This document shows, piece by piece, positions 46,101 through 59,583 of a stretch of 64,000 nt of DNA (the first letter of the stretch is position 1; the number at the start of each line of letters is the position of its first letter). Source of the DNA: Onthophagus taurus (taxonomy: Eukaryota > Arthropoda > Insecta > Coleoptera > Scarabaeidae); assembly GCF_036711975.1 (NCBI RefSeq), contig NC_091967.1:6448001-6512000 (forward strand), in the 5' to 3' direction. The position numbers were made by a program, and so were the translations under genes. The notes under the pieces were generated by a model. That model was given only the letters and a program-made list of their open reading frames with translations. It was not told where the DNA came from and ran no database searches.

Positions 46101-46439
46101 GTAATAATTCATTTCATAACTCCTTATTAATTTTATTTTTTTGTGGTTATGTTGTTACTATTTAAACAAGTTATTTTCCTCAATTTGATGGAATAATAAA
46201 ACCATTAAGTATTCTTACTTCGTAGATATTAACTAAAATTTAGGCAGTTTGTTATCGTTTAATCACAGTTAATTCGTTGAATTTTACGTTAAAGATTTGT
46301 TAACGAGTTAACTCAAGCGTATGAACCGGTTATTACCGTGAAAAGTCTCACACCATCTCACACTAGATGACTTGACAACGTCGCTAATTCCGGAATTAAA
46401 ATTTCATTTGAATTTTTAAAGTTAAATTATTTATTTGAG
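40161..46439. other. Long non-coding stretch
   Basis: About 6.3 kb with no gene I can support. At 40,640-40,765 a purine-rich plus frame reads SKDKDLERKRRKERERDRKR, charged and coil-like, but purine runs produce this by chance. At 41,880-42,060 a worn minus frame with DKIMIRRLRKEMQQE may be LINE debris. The rest is AT-rich and intron-like. Confidence 0.4.
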
Positions 46440-46910
46440 TTTTCAAATTGAATAGAATTCCTCATTATTTTCTTCTGATATTAAAAGTTTTTTGAAGTAT
46501 TCCTTCCATCTCTTCCTCACCTCCATCGTTTAATTAAAAATTATTTTGTTGTCATTCTTGCATATTGCTATGTATAGCTAACAGTTTTTGGTGGGTGCTT
46601 TTTGGTTAGTTATTTGCTCTATTTTCTGTTTCTCCGACAGGTTCTATCTTCGATATTCTTCATACTCAATTCTCTTCTGATTTGTTGTAAACACTTTCTT
46701 TCTGCAGCATTCTTTCCATTACCTTTCCACATTCATCATCATACCATTAATTTCGTGATTGTTTGTGGTTTTGAGCAGCTGGATTATGGATTCATGGCGT
46801 CTCTTAGTGTCTCCCATTCTTCTTTTATTCCACTTTCTTGTTCCTTCTATTGTAAAAAATTGTAATCTCTCAAAACTCCTATATTTACAAAAACTGTATA
46901 TCGTCATGTT
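46440..46910 (-). mobile_element. LINE fragment between endonuclease and RT
   Basis: On the minus strand the low-coordinate part reads VRKRWKEYFKKLLISEENNE (about 46,450-46,530), the hallmark linker just before the RT of craft/RTE-like endonuclease-RT LINEs (RWKEYFEKLL). Upstream Lys/Arg-rich pieces (KRRHESIIQLLKTTNNHE, LQQIRREL) fit the preceding segment. Heavily decayed. Confidence 0.6.
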
Positions 46911-49900
46911 CTAACAACGTTATAATGGATAAATGGATAAATAAATAATGACGATTTCTGTGATTCATAACTCAAGTCTCAATTAATTTGAATATATAAC
47001 ATTATTATTTTGTTATTTGTAGATAGAGTGAATAAAAAACGATGTTGGCCGGCAGATAACATGTTAAAATAAACTTTTGATGGATAACGTATGTCCGGAA
47101 ACACACACGAGACCGACATGAACACATGCGTCACGACGCTCAGAGACGTTGGGAATCGTTTTCACAAAGTCGGTAGATTTGTCATCCAACGGTCAACGAG
47201 CACCTAAATAAATCGCTCGATCTTTAGACTCTCGCACTAGAATGATTTTGGCCACAACGTGACATCTAAATTTAGGAATTTTCCTGTCGATGACATTTTC
47301 CGTTTTACTTCATTTTAGCTTGCTCTTTGGTAGGAAAGTACTTGAAATCTAACGTCACATTTCGTGTTCTCACAATATGTTACTACGATTGATTTTTCTT
47401 CGATACGGAACAAGTTTTTAGTAGAATAGGTTTCTTTTTCTATTTTAAAAGTTTAAGATTGGAAAATTCGTGGAAGTTGGATGATTGATTTACAGTTTAT
47501 AGGATATTTAAATTTCACTCTAATAAAATAAAAAAATACGTTATGAAAAGTTTTCCTTATGAACACACCCTCAAAATTTAATGAAAAAAAAAGGTAGTTT
47601 TATTTCAAAACCTTTTTAACCATCACGAAAGTTTACGCTGAAAGTTTATGTGGTTTCGCATGTGCTGTTGGCATTATGACGAATAACTATACCCCTCGTA
47701 ATTATGAATGCATTACGTTACGTGGAACACTGATGTTTTAAACTTTAACAACCCATACAAAATATAGAAATTAATTTATACAGTACCAAAAATTAGTACC
47801 CTAAATATTTGTTTTTCCTATGCAAAACTCGACATTACAAAGACCTACAAAGGCGGTGAAAATGCATTTAGAATAAATTCTCTTAGGATCCGGTGTGGTA
47901 GAAACATTAACGGGGTAACTCTATACATCCGCCTCTTGCCGTTAAACCGAAATGCATTAGCTATGTTTGAACTTTGCAGGACGCGAAACCGTGAAACATG
48001 ACACTGTAATCGAATTTGCGGGACAGACAGAGCGAGTTTGAGCGATGCTCGTTAAACACCGGTCGAAAAATGTTCCTAAAATTTCATTTTAAAACTATTG
48101 TGTATCCACTAACACCAAAATTTGTATAAAACACATTTTAAAATAAATATAAAGCAACACATTAAAGAAGACGATCTATCTCTTGCACGGTATGCAAATT
48201 GCTATTCGAGTCGACGAGGTAAAATTGAAAATTGAAAAATTAACGAAGCTAAACCCGAACGTCGAGGGAAAAAGTAAAGCATTATCCGGAACCCTAATAT
48301 TTACACAGCAGATTGACCATAAAAACATAATGGAACAAAATATGATGGAATAAAAATAAAAGGAGGCCCGTTCAATTTGAAAAAATAATCTAGCGGGCAA
48401 ATTATATGGTACAAAACACGTAGAACAAATGTTCGTCGATCGTGTTTCGCGTAAAATAAAACATTTAAAACGTTACCGAAAATAAACTGTACAACGAAAT
48501 CCATCCGGTGTAAACCAAAAAAACCGAATGAATGCTTGCTGCAACTAGGCAATTTATATTGAGCGCTGTCGAATTAAAATACGCGAGGAAATTAGTTGAA
48601 TGTGCAATAAACGAACAACGTACAGTTCGATGGAAACGATATTCCCTAGAGATTAGGTGTAATTGAAACCGATTCGTATGAATAAATCGTGTGGTTTCTA
48701 TTATTGAAGTTGAATTTCAATTACATCTACAATTTTTCTAGCATTTATTTAGAAAAGTATCCCTTTAATGTTATTTTTAAAATTTTAGATACGATATTTT
48801 GTTATGCAACTGAAACAACCATGTAATAAATTGAGAAATAATATAAATAACATTGGAGAATACAATTTTTGTTAGTTATTATATAATATGTCATATATAA
48901 CTTGTACTTATGCAATTTGAAATTTCAGAGGTAATTTCAAAGCTACACGGTTGGGCTACATTTTCTGGGTCCATTATTTATCTTGAACTCGAGCATCTCG
49001 CAAGCAGAGAAAACATGGAATCTTTACAAACTCTTTGTGTTGTACGAGGACTAAGCTCTTAATGTTTAGTTCCACACAAATAAATGCGTTAATAAATCAG
49101 AACAGCTTCATAAGTATTGCCATTATCCAAATCGTAGTTTCAAAGCTTTATAACTGAAAAGAATTTCATTCAAATATCTTATTGTTAATTATTATAATTA
49201 ATATTTTTTTTTCTAGTCTTCGTTATCCCGATGATTTGAAATCCATTGTTCTTTCAAAACAATACATAAAAGCCGGCGGGGAGACTGGAATCTTCTCGAT
49301 TTGAATATTACACTTACCCAGCTGCGTAATTTTCAACTTCAAGAATTTAATGTTTCTAGTCTTGGATTGAAATTAAGTAAAAAATTCTTTCAGAAACCGT
49401 CACGACGCGACGCGGCGACGTAATGAAAATTATGCGTGGCCTTTGACCGGATTTGAACTTTCTCCTCGCAGAAGTCGTTGGCGTGTCCCCGTCTCATTAA
49501 GTTAGGTCTCGACAAAAAATTGGCGAAATGTGATAAGAAGACTTAAAATTTCATTTCGTGCGAATGTAACTGCGTCGTTTTAACTCAAAACTTACTCTTA
49601 AATCAATAACTGGGCACGTGTCACACCTCGGTACGGAACCGCTTCTTTGTCCGCAAGAATACGTCCGTGATCCATAAAAAAAAGTCTGACTCACGATTTT
49701 ATTATAACAGCGTCGTAAAATAGCGTTCGGAAACGTCGTGAAAATTAATCTATAGTTTTCTTTGACTTTACTCATTACTGTATCGTTGTTGCTTTGAAGT
49801 TAGAAGGACTTCAAACAATGCATTAAACACCCGTACAGAGGGTGATTGTGGCAACGCACAAACGGGGTTTTACCACCGCAGGGTAACCTGCATAAACAAC

Positions 49901-50934
49901 GTAATTAGTATATTGCGTACACTAATTGCTTTGTTGTGTTTAGCTTTTGTTCCGATGCTTTTAGTTTGGAGATGCAGCAGCTGCAGAGAATTTTGCTTCA
50001 TTTAATTTACCATATAATAATTATCTTATGTTAATGTGAGAGATTTTTTTTCATAAAAATATAGTTTCTGAAAAGAAAATTGGTTTTTGTTGTGGTTGGA
50101 AAAGCTTTATCAAAAATATTGACATTTACATCATGGAGGGTGATTTTCAGACGTTGCTACTTTTCGCACAAAAAAAACGACTTAAAGCGTTACAGGTTTA
50201 TATGGAAGACGAGAAGTTATTTATCATCATTCTTTGTCACGTTTCATAAATTTACGATGTAAAGAGTATTTTGCGCTTTAAAATACTCTAGTATTTTAAA
50301 TCGACGCCATCTAAACTTTTTCAATAAAAGTCCGTCTTTCTTTACCGAGTTAAGCATAAATTAGAACTTTTTGATATTAAAAAAATAACCGCCGAGATCA
50401 CCTCTGTAGCCGAGAGATAAAGTGTCCCTGGAAATTGGACCTCTTTTCATTTCGAGCAACGGAATTCAAGGGACATTTACTTAATGGATCCCGGAAAAAA
50501 ACTGCAAGATTGATCGCATGTCTATATTGTTTTTCAATTTGAAATCGTAAATTTCTCCTGAACGAAAAATCGACAGCTGAGATCCTCGATAATTAAGTTT
50601 CCGTTTTCGCTTGAAATGGGGAATCGGATCTAGTTCTTCAACTCGTTATGACTTCGATGTTTTTCTTTCTTTCGCAGGGTTTTGAAAGGGAACAAAGGTA
50701 TATGGGAATAAAAATGTTTTGTTTAAATTTTAATAGAAGTTGTAAACAAAAAGGATATCATCGAAGTTTATAAAACAACTTGTTTTACTTTTGGCCTCTT
50801 TAAAGTTACGGACACTTGACGTCCAAGAAATATCAGTATAAAAGTTTCTTATCCAAGTTTCTCTATTCATACCAATATTCGATCAAGTTTCCAATATTTC
50901 ATAACTCTTTTATGACAGTATAATAAAGACTTTT
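46911..50934. other. Non-coding sequence
   Basis: About 4 kb with no gene recognised. A perfect inverted repeat AGAGTATTTT/AAAATACTCT with a 7-base loop lies at 50263-50289. Short open frames at 48.2-48.6 and 49.6 kb have no family features. Confidence 0.45.
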
Positions 50935-51170
50935 TTCATTTAATTAATATTTTTTCGTTCTTGATGACAAGAATTTATAATCACGGGATTCCTACAGCAT
51001 CTGCCACATTTCGATATCCATTCTCTACACCTCCGTCTTTCTTCCAGTAAGACTCCATCAGTCATAGTATGTCTAATCCCTTGTATCCAGGATGTATTTG
51101 GTCTACCTCTCGTTTTTCTATGTTTAGGTACATAACCAAAAGCTCGTTTTGAGCATAATCGATATTTCAT
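50935..51170 (-). mobile_element. LINE C-terminal tail fragment
   Basis: Reads RAFGYVPKHRKTRGRPNTSW, then IQGIRHTMTDGVLLEERRRC and REWI. The R-GRP-x3-W-x2-GIR...R-W pattern is the conserved C-terminus of RTE/craft-like LINE polyproteins. It stops in an AT-rich 3' tail. Confidence 0.7.
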
Positions 51171-52949
51171 CTAAATTAATGTTCTTAAAAGGCTGTTTTC
51201 TCCAACGGGATTATTATTGTGACCCCAATACCTTTTCTATCATTGCATACTGATTAATACGAAATCATTAAATGATTTTAAATAAAAATTTCCAAGTGAC
51301 TTTACCTGGGAACTCACCTGATGTTAATTGTTCGAATTCTATAGTGTTCCACCTAGAATTGTATGGATCGATTCTCACGAAGTTCCATTAGAATTTCATT
51401 CTAGGAATTAAACACGAAAATTTCCCAGATTTTAACCCTAATTTTCAAGTTTGTTAGAAACTTCATTAAAGGTTTAAAAAAGTATTTATGTTAACATACA
51501 CACGTGAAGTAACGCAAGATTACATCATGCGTTAACCAAAAATGGAACGTTCAACATTTCTTCGAACTCCGTCACTAATACATCATAACTTTTTCCACTT
51601 TAAATCGTTTTTCAGTGTCCTTTTTCCGCCGGAGCAAACTGAATTTCGTTTTGGTACCCTCGCCGAACCGGAGAAGTTACATCGGTTGGTTTGGTGAAAC
51701 TTTAAATGTAATACGACGTGTAAACTTTCAGGGTGGGAGCTTCCGTTAGAGAGAAACCTGTTTGCCGGTAGAGTGAGACGAAGACGACACGAACCCCAAA
51801 GGAGAGAAAATTTAATGCATAAACGTAATAGGCTCGCGAAACTATTACAGTCCTTCTTTCGCTTTGGTTGTTTTACGACTCCCAATCGATCTGTAAGTGT
51901 ACTGAAATCTGAACGAAATGGAACTTAAAAAAGAAAACATCGTAACGGAAAAATAGAGCTTTGCATTTGAAATGTCCTTATTCTGTAGAATGTTTATTTC
52001 GTGCTCGAATCGGAGGGGTTTAGTTTGAAAGGAGTCGATAAATTCAGAAACTGTACTTGCGAGTAAACCACGGTGTAGGCGAGGATTGTAGTAGTGCTTT
52101 ACGTGTTAGCTAGGAGAGAAAGAACGGCACGTGTAGACGACAATTTTTATGAATTTTCACCCGGTTTCGCCCGCTTGAGTCTTTTCTGCAAGTTCTAGAG
52201 GAACTTGACGGCGTCCCATCCGGAGTTAGGAGAGAGATATTACCGTACTTTTTGGCGTCGAGCATATTTATGCCCATATTTTCAAAAAGCAAGTTCATAT
52301 TTCAGTTACACATTCAAGCGGCAACAATGATGACAGATCACAAGTCATAAGTTTAAACGTGTTTCAAAAAGAAATTGACCTGATTTCCTGAAACCTTCAT
52401 GTTAATAACATGTTCGTTTAGAGTCAAGAAATTTTTGACTTACTAACTCTTACAAGTATTATAATTTAAAGTTAAGGCAAGAAAGTTTTGTTCAGACAAA
52501 ACAACACCTTAATCGTTATACTCGAAGAAACTTAGACGATAATCACAGCGCGAAATTTCGTCAGTGAAATTCCTGGGTATCTACGTATCTACATTTCGAA
52601 ATGTTGCTAAATCAATAACACTAGTCCGTCGTGTCGAGCTCAAAATCGGGTAACTTAATCTAGTTTGACTCGCACGTATCCAGGGACGTTGCGATCAATT
52701 AGACACGAACGCGGGAGAACTTCGCCACTTCAATGGTTCGCGAATCCCGATGATATCCCGATCAATATTTGTGGGTTAACTTCAACAAATTGCTCTATAA
52801 TTTACCAGGTAATTACTGTTTGGATTGCCTGTCGATCTACTCAAACAATGTTAAGTACGATAATTATTTGCTTCAGACTTATGTATCAATAATAATAAGG
52901 TACATATTTGTATAAAATAATTAATTTATTTTTTTTCTTCATACAGACA
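51171..52949. other. Non-coding sequence
   Basis: No gene recognised in either strand. Short frames at 51.6-51.9 and 52.1-52.3 kb are not supported by any motif. Confidence 0.45.
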
Positions 52950-53560
52950 GCAATTGTGATCTTGTGCCCAATTTTCGGAAAATTTCGGAAAGAGCAGTGC
53001 GACAGCTTAAACCCATTCTTGTATAACTTCATAATGGAGAAAATTATAGAGATGTTGTTGAATTTGAGCTATAGAATGAGCAACAATGAAATCAATATAA
53101 GAAGCAACGCAGACGATTCACTAATCATAGCAGAAATGAAAGATGATATGCGAAGACAGCTTTTTAAATTCAATAAAGAAGATCGCCAAAGAACCAATTA
53201 GATGCAAACTTATGGTAGAAGACAAGCCGATCGAACAAAGGAAGCATTTCAAATATTTTGGAATTAATGAATCCGGTAACCCATTAAGTATGCAGGAAGC
53301 TATCATATAGTTTATAATGTGATGGACTTTATCACACTGATTGATACTATCGATTAACTGAACGATGCAGGAAACATACAGGAAAACCACCAACATAATT
53401 CCCATTCTAAGCACCCAATATTTCATTACTTAAGGGAACAACACTTGAATTGTGAAGAAAAACAGGATAAGACACTTGATATCGCCTATAACGGCAAGTG
53501 TACTATCAAAAGTTATGTCAAAGTAATCGAAGAATAGCCTAAACTGTATAATTGATTCTG
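52950..53560 (+). mobile_element. RTE/craft-like LINE RT fragment, decayed
   Basis: Plus-strand RT relic: EQCDSLNPFLYNFIMEKIIE (canonical QGDSLSPLLFNxIMEKII), NEINIRSNADDSLIIAEMKD (the catalytic Y/N-ADD block), then in shifted frames EPIRCKLMVEDKPIEQ, HFKYFGINESGN and HLNCEEKQDK. At least two frame changes; dead. With the pieces at 46.4 and 50.9 kb it shows that one LINE group has seeded this region repeatedly. Confidence 0.8.
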
Positions 53561-56500
53561 GAGGTTGATATTTGTACTTGGACAAACAAGAAGATGATAT
53601 ACGATTGTATAGCTATACAATTATTTTATACTTCGTAAGTATCATCGAAGGGCAGCACTACAAATAATAATATTATTGCAGTACAAGCTAGAGTAGTCGA
53701 TTTCCTTTACTAGAATTTAGAGAGTGTTGAATCGTCGCAAATTCGGTCCTTACCATGTTCTTATTAATTAGGAAAACTTCAGTAATTGATTAGTGTAATG
53801 TATGATTTGATGATTTTATTTATAATGGTGTATTTTTCAATTTCGATGAGTAACCTTCCGATATTTTATCACCACAACTATCTACCAGCAGTTCTTTCAA
53901 CTCCGGTCACGGAACAAGAATTTGATTTGCTTCAATATCTTGTCTAGTTCATCGTTCCAATCTGTCTTAGAAAAGCATAACGAGTCGCTTTACCGCTTTA
54001 ATCTTATTTGATTTGGAATTCAAAAAATGCTTCATTGGAATTATCTATGACTTAGGGATCTAGAAAAAAATCTGGTTAATAAAAATTGTTTTAACTAATT
54101 AATCTGTTTAAGCTACTGTTTCAATTGTTGATTATTGACTCTTCCAATATCACAAAATAATGACAAAAAAATCTATAGGTTTTTATCCTAAAAGAAGCTC
54201 TCTTGCATACTTAATCCCCTTTTTGTAACAATTAACGAGAAACTAACGAGCATTCCATTATCGGCTGAAACAATTTCACCGTAATAAATTTCAACACTCT
54301 TTTTGGATTTGTAAAATCCAATATTAAATTGATGAACTAATACTATTATAGATAAAATAGAAAGAAACAAAACAAGGTTATTATTTCTTTTCGAATTTAA
54401 CTGAAAAAGTACACTAGTCGAAATAGGACATATCCTTTATTCACAAAGAGGGGAAGTGTATCGACGCGGCCCATGGGCATAAACGTAATCTACGTTCACA
54501 GAGGTCCTCGGAGCCCAACGAACCCACCTGAGCGGCAGTTTCCATGTGGAAAGGCCGCATATCGATCCGAAATAACTCCGGGCTTTGACGCCCGGCGTCC
54601 GCGCGTTCCTCAATTTGAGAGAGATGTCGCTCCACAGAAGCGGTTCATTAACACCAAACTGGGTTTCCTTTTATACGTTCACAAAGAAATTAATCAAATT
54701 ATCTTTACTCATTCCCAATAAAAAGAAACGTTGAAAAATCTTTTTAATGATAATGGCGTGTTAAAAAGATATGAACGATTATAGTAATGTATATATCAGG
54801 TCTTTGAGCATAACGTTTGGAAATTCGTGGTTTGCACGCAAAGATAAACTATAACCGGGAGCATTGCATGTCTTCGACAATCAACTCAGGGTGTAGAACG
54901 ACGGTATAGAGGGGCTGGATGTGATCGACCGTAAAGACTATTACTGGTGTTATAGGGGTTCATTTGTATCTTCCAGTGTACAACTACATTGCTTGCTGTT
55001 CTTCCCACGAGCGTGCAAATTGATACCGGTCGTTTACAACTCAATTGAGAGAACATCGACGAACATTGCGAAAACAACTGGGGAATTCGTCACGGTCTAT
55101 GATTTCTAACTCAATTTCCGATATGGAACCATAAATAAAATAAAACAATCCTAAATCAATTTAATTTACAAAAAATTTAGCTTGGTGAAAAATTAAAGTT
55201 ACGAACAAAGATAAAAAATAGGTAATGAAAACTGTTTTTTTCAATTCTCTTTTATGCATTCTAGAGAATATAATTTGCGTTTCAAAGTTTTCCAATATAG
55301 AACTTTACTTGAAAATAAATCTCCAATTTCAATTATTTTTTAATTCTTTTTCTTGTTCATTTCAAATAAAACACACCACCTCACCTGGAAAACCTACTAC
55401 AATACAGTTAAATCAAAGTTATTAAAGTTGCTTGTTGTATAAAATATAAACGTTGAGTTTGTTGAAGCGTAAGTCCTGGACATTAATTTCGCGTTTCGCG
55501 TGAACTCTATGCTTTAAGAGGGAAATATTAATGCTTTAACGTGAAAACTAATAATAGATGCAATGTCGGCCTTAATTATTTTAGTTTCCGTGACGCAAAC
55601 TGTTGAGAACCTCGCTTCGATGCATGTGTGTTTTTCTTCCTCGTCCCGTTTCCGACAAAACCGGGAAATCCCTGACGTATTGGCAGAACGATGGATGCGT
55701 TCAGAAGAGGTCCTTGTGTTGATGGAAAGCTCTTGCGAACCCATTAACGCGTTCTCATTCTCACGATTGTTTCAAAAACAGCTTTATTAAAACTGTAAAT
55801 TTTGGGGAATCAAAATGGTTAGAAATTTCCTTTGATGTCTGAATCGTTAAAGCAATTATGCCTATGGCTTTCTGCCCCGATGTTTTTCCACAAGCTTGAT
55901 GTTATCCAGCTTTTTCCCCGGCAGTAATTTTGTTACAACGGATCCAGTCACCGGATGATTAATGGTGCAAAAAAGAGAACCGCAGAATTGGAACATTTTT
56001 CGCTGATTCAGCCAGGCAAATTAGGCTGTTTCAATTTCCACTTGAATTATTTTTCAAATACAATATTTTCGTTTTGTGAAATTTTAACTCAAAATTATGC
56101 TTTTCTGTGAACGGGGTAATAGCATCGCTAACTAGTTAAGAGTTGAGCATGAAAGACCGATGCAACAGCAATTTTAAAGTTTCATCGGCCTGTTAATCCG
56201 ACGTCTGGATGAAGCTGATTTACGAAGACTTGAGAACCGACCCGCGAAATCCTTTAAAATTTAATGTTTAATTAACTAAAACGACGGACTGCATCAAACC
56301 GAATATCAAAAGCGACAACTCGATGGCAATTTTCCATTCAACTGGCGACGTCCTACATAATTATAACGAGTTTCGTTTAATTAAAAATATCGTTGTTTCG
56401 ATCACCAAACTAATTTATTATTAAGTTTTCGTAGAAATTGAATACTTTATAAAATAATATTATGTGTGGTACGAATATATGCGAGATATGCCACAATTAA

Positions 56501-57829
56501 ACCCAATAAACAGTAACCGAATTTCACATATTCGAAAATTGTCAAACGCAAACGTTTCCATATGTGGATATTTAGATATAATTCACATTGGATTCCGCAA
56601 AATTGATTTTCAACAGTAAACCAAATATGATTTAGATAAATTGTTTTAATTAAATTTATATCACCTAATTAAGTGGTAGTTAATTATGTGTAATATTTTT
56701 TAGTTAATTTTCTTCACAGCCAAAATTTCGAACACTATGAACCATTCTATAATTGTTCCAAGTAACAATTAGGAAAGTTAGTGCGAAGGTTGATCGAGCT
56801 TTCAACGTGTAAAGTATAATAAATAGCGAGGAGCCACAAGAGGCGAACGCGTCCGCACTGTTTATGCACAAATATTGGTTTTTGAAGGGTTTCCACTCAA
56901 CCAGAGCAATTAAAGCCATCTCTGTACCATTAAAAGAGGTCGAACGCGCTGTTACCGGAGCTCGAATCATGGACGACGCATTAAACTTTCAAATTACCAC
57001 GGATTCTATACAGTTTTTTTGTACTATCTAGTTCGATAAGCAAACCGGAGTTAATGTAATTCACAATGGCGGGATTCTGTGGGCGATAACACGTGCTACA
57101 GTTTACCTTTTCCCGGAGAGATAATATTGATTTTTAACCTTTGAGGACATTAACCGTCAACTTGAAAAACGCGATGCCACATTTTAAGTCGATCCTTTAC
57201 AAACAACCCCCTCATGTGTAGGAGGAAATGACTTTTATTTAATATCGATGCGAAATTAGTTATCTACTCACTTTTTTTTTTTGTTACGGCGCAGCAGAAG
57301 AATTTAATTTTGGATTTCCCAACAAAATCGTATAAAAACCGTGGGGACAGTTGATCGAACTACCATTGAATAGCGTTTTATTCGTTTCCTTTTTAATGCA
57401 ATTAACCCCTTATCAGTGGATGCGGCGAGCATCGGCAGCAAAATGTCCGTGCCGCTTTTCAAAATTGGAATTGCACAGATTACAGAGACCCAAAATTGCT
57501 CTCAACACTGCCGGCCACATTGTAAATCTAATTAAATCCGCGTTACGCTCGCACCACTATCTCTGTAAGCAAACAGACAATCGGCAATTTCAACAATTCT
57601 GTGAAATTCTAACTTTGGAATAAGTGGTCTTTAGTTTAAATGTTGATCATTGTTGTGTGAAAAATTAATTTAAAAGATTCACGAACAACAAAATAATTTT
57701 TCTAGTTTTACAAATAACATTTAAGCTTAATACAAGATCATTTGAAGACTCTTTTTTCCTGTACAAGTTTTAAGTAAAACTATGACAGCTGAGGTTTAAT
57801 TGAATAAGTAATAGTAGAGATCAAAGAGC
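53561..57829. other. Non-coding sequence
   Basis: About 4.3 kb without a supportable gene. GC-richer patches at 54,460-54,640 and 57,350-57,560 give short open frames on one or both strands with no known motif. A perfect palindrome TTGTATAGCTATACAA lies at 53605-53620. Confidence 0.45.
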
Positions 57830-58535
57830 TATGACAGTCGATGAAATGTGTTAGGCACATCGTTTGAGGAAAGTTATACACTGTTGCAAGAGACTAATTT
57901 CTTATTGCAGAAGATAATACTTGAAAAAGACTGGATGCTGCTAATAGAAATCTAGAAGGTGCTTGCAGAAGAGTAGGAACTGCACGCAGCAGCGTGATAC
58001 CCTCGCAGAAGACGAGATACTGCTTGAAAAAGATTATATATTGTATGATGATTGACTAAAACTACATATTTCTTCAACAAAGTTACAATTATTTGCAAAA
58101 AAACCATTCTAACTGTAGCAATTTAGATACTACTTGCAGAAGACTTGATGATCCTAATAGACGACTAGAGACTACTTGATTATGGCAAAATATTGTTTGG
58201 AGAAGGTATGTATTCATTGCAGAATACTAGATACTGCTCGAAGAACAGTAAATACTGCTTGAAAAAGAGTAGATACTGGTTTGCAGAAGAGGAGTTACTC
58301 CTTGAACGAGATTACATACTGCCAATAGAAGAACTAGATATAGATTATAGCAGATTATTATAGAAGAAAGTGTAGAAACTGTTTGAGCTTTAACAAAGAC
58401 CATATAAATTGTTTGAAGAAAACTTTGTACTGTCGCAAAATGATAAAAAACTAAATACTATTTACAGAGGTCAAAATGCATCTTGCCGAAGACTAGGTAT
58501 TCCTGGAAAAGACTAAATATTACATTTAGCAGATG
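57830..58535. repeat. Second degenerate AGAAGACTAGATACTGCTTGC minisatellite
   Basis: About 700 bp of worn, irregular copies of the unit at 18.65 kb: GCAGAAGACGAGATACTGCT, TACTAGATACTGCTCGAAGA, AAAGAGTAGATACTGGTTTG, ACTTGCAGAAGACTTGATG, GAAGACTAGGTATTCC. Copies are roughly 20-30 bases apart and heavily diverged. Confidence 0.75.
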
Positions 58536-59048
58536 ACATATTGGTTAATGTCATTCTTATACAATAATATCTCGATGGTGTATGTAAACCCAAAAAATAT
58601 ATGTATTAGGAAATTGAATCTGCAAAGACAGACTGATATACACCCAATTATACCACGAAGACTGCTATTGAGGATTTTGAATTCCTTCATCTTAATGTTA
58701 AGGTTCAGTTAAACACATGTCGTTCCAATCAGCGTGTAATAAATGTTTATACAAAAATAAATCTAAAAAAAGAGTGCATTTAAAGTCTCTATTATATCAA
58801 CATATTTGCATTTCGGTATTTGTTCTGGATTAATTAAAAATAACAGTGCTCGTTGGATTTTATTTTAATATATTTTTTTTTTTTCATTTCAAATTCGGGG
58901 AATAACAGTATCGGGATTCTTTTAATATATTGGTATCAATACAAAAATGTTGATATAAACTCAATCGAACTTACACTTATTTTTTCATACGAATTTTTCG
59001 TGTATTTATTAATAGAATAAAAACTTAATTCTGTCATAAATTTGGTGG
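58536..59048. other. Gap before the TIR elements
   Basis: AT-rich; no feature recognised. Confidence 0.4.
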
Positions 59049-59056
59049 GTCTGCAG

Positions 59057-59522
59057 CTTTGATTATATATAATATGGATTGAGCTAACTGAATATATCTA
59101 CTAACAAAAATGTGGCTTAAGGTGAATAGACGCAGATGGAAAGCGATAATGTGAAAGTGTAACAAAGATAGACATAAAACGGTACTAAACAGACGGGCGC
59201 ATGCGCACAAAAGTGTCAAATCTGACGTTTATCGTTTTGTTGTGTCACAGCCAGTCACACCGTTATGTTTAAAAATGTATTGTTTCGTGTGCAAGGTTCG
59301 CGATAATACAGTTTCACATCACCTGTAAGTATTATAAATAATAAGGAAATTTTATTTTATTTTTTTTTTTCCTTTGTTCATTTATTAATTTTGTTTTAAA
59401 TTTACCGCCAAAATTAACGCACGCCCATTATATGTCAGTACGCTTCTATGTCTATCTCGGTTCGATCACCTTGCGCAAGCTATCTCTCTCGTTGGCTCAA
59501 TCCATATTATATATAATCAAAG
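59057..59522. mobile_element. 466-bp non-autonomous P-element-like transposon
   Basis: Terminal inverted repeats of 32 bp (59057-59088 and 59491-59522; outer end CTTTGATTATATATAATATG) match at 31 of 32 positions. They are flanked by a perfect 8-bp direct repeat GTCTGCAG (59049-59056 and 59523-59530). P elements make 8-bp GC-rich palindrome-like duplications, have 31-bp inverted repeats and start their transposase with a THAP zinc finger. Inside, an ATG at 59275 opens MYCFVCKVRDNTVSHHL, a THAP start, ending at a GTAAGT donor (59325). A second inverted motif (GATAGACATA) lies subterminally near each end. The element is too short for a transposase, so it is non-autonomous. The near-identical ends and intact duplication suggest recent movement. 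Confidence 0.75.
59275..59324 (+). pseudogene. THAP-like first exon inside the P-like element
   Basis: Seventeen codons with C-x2-C and the V-S-x-H spacing of THAP zinc fingers (CFVCKVRDNTVSHH; family C-x2-C...VSxHxFP), cut off by a consensus GTAAGT donor. No following exon is present in the element, so it cannot make a complete THAP domain. It matches the place of exon 0 in P transposase genes. Confidence 0.55.
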
Positions 59523-59583
59523 GTCTGCAGAAATAAAATATATGGCGTATCAAAGTTATTGTGCAATAATCTATTTACTCCTA

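Noticed and set aside
54441-54721. Antisense pair of short frames in a GC-rich patch
   Set aside because: Both strands are open, neither has a start context or conserved motif.
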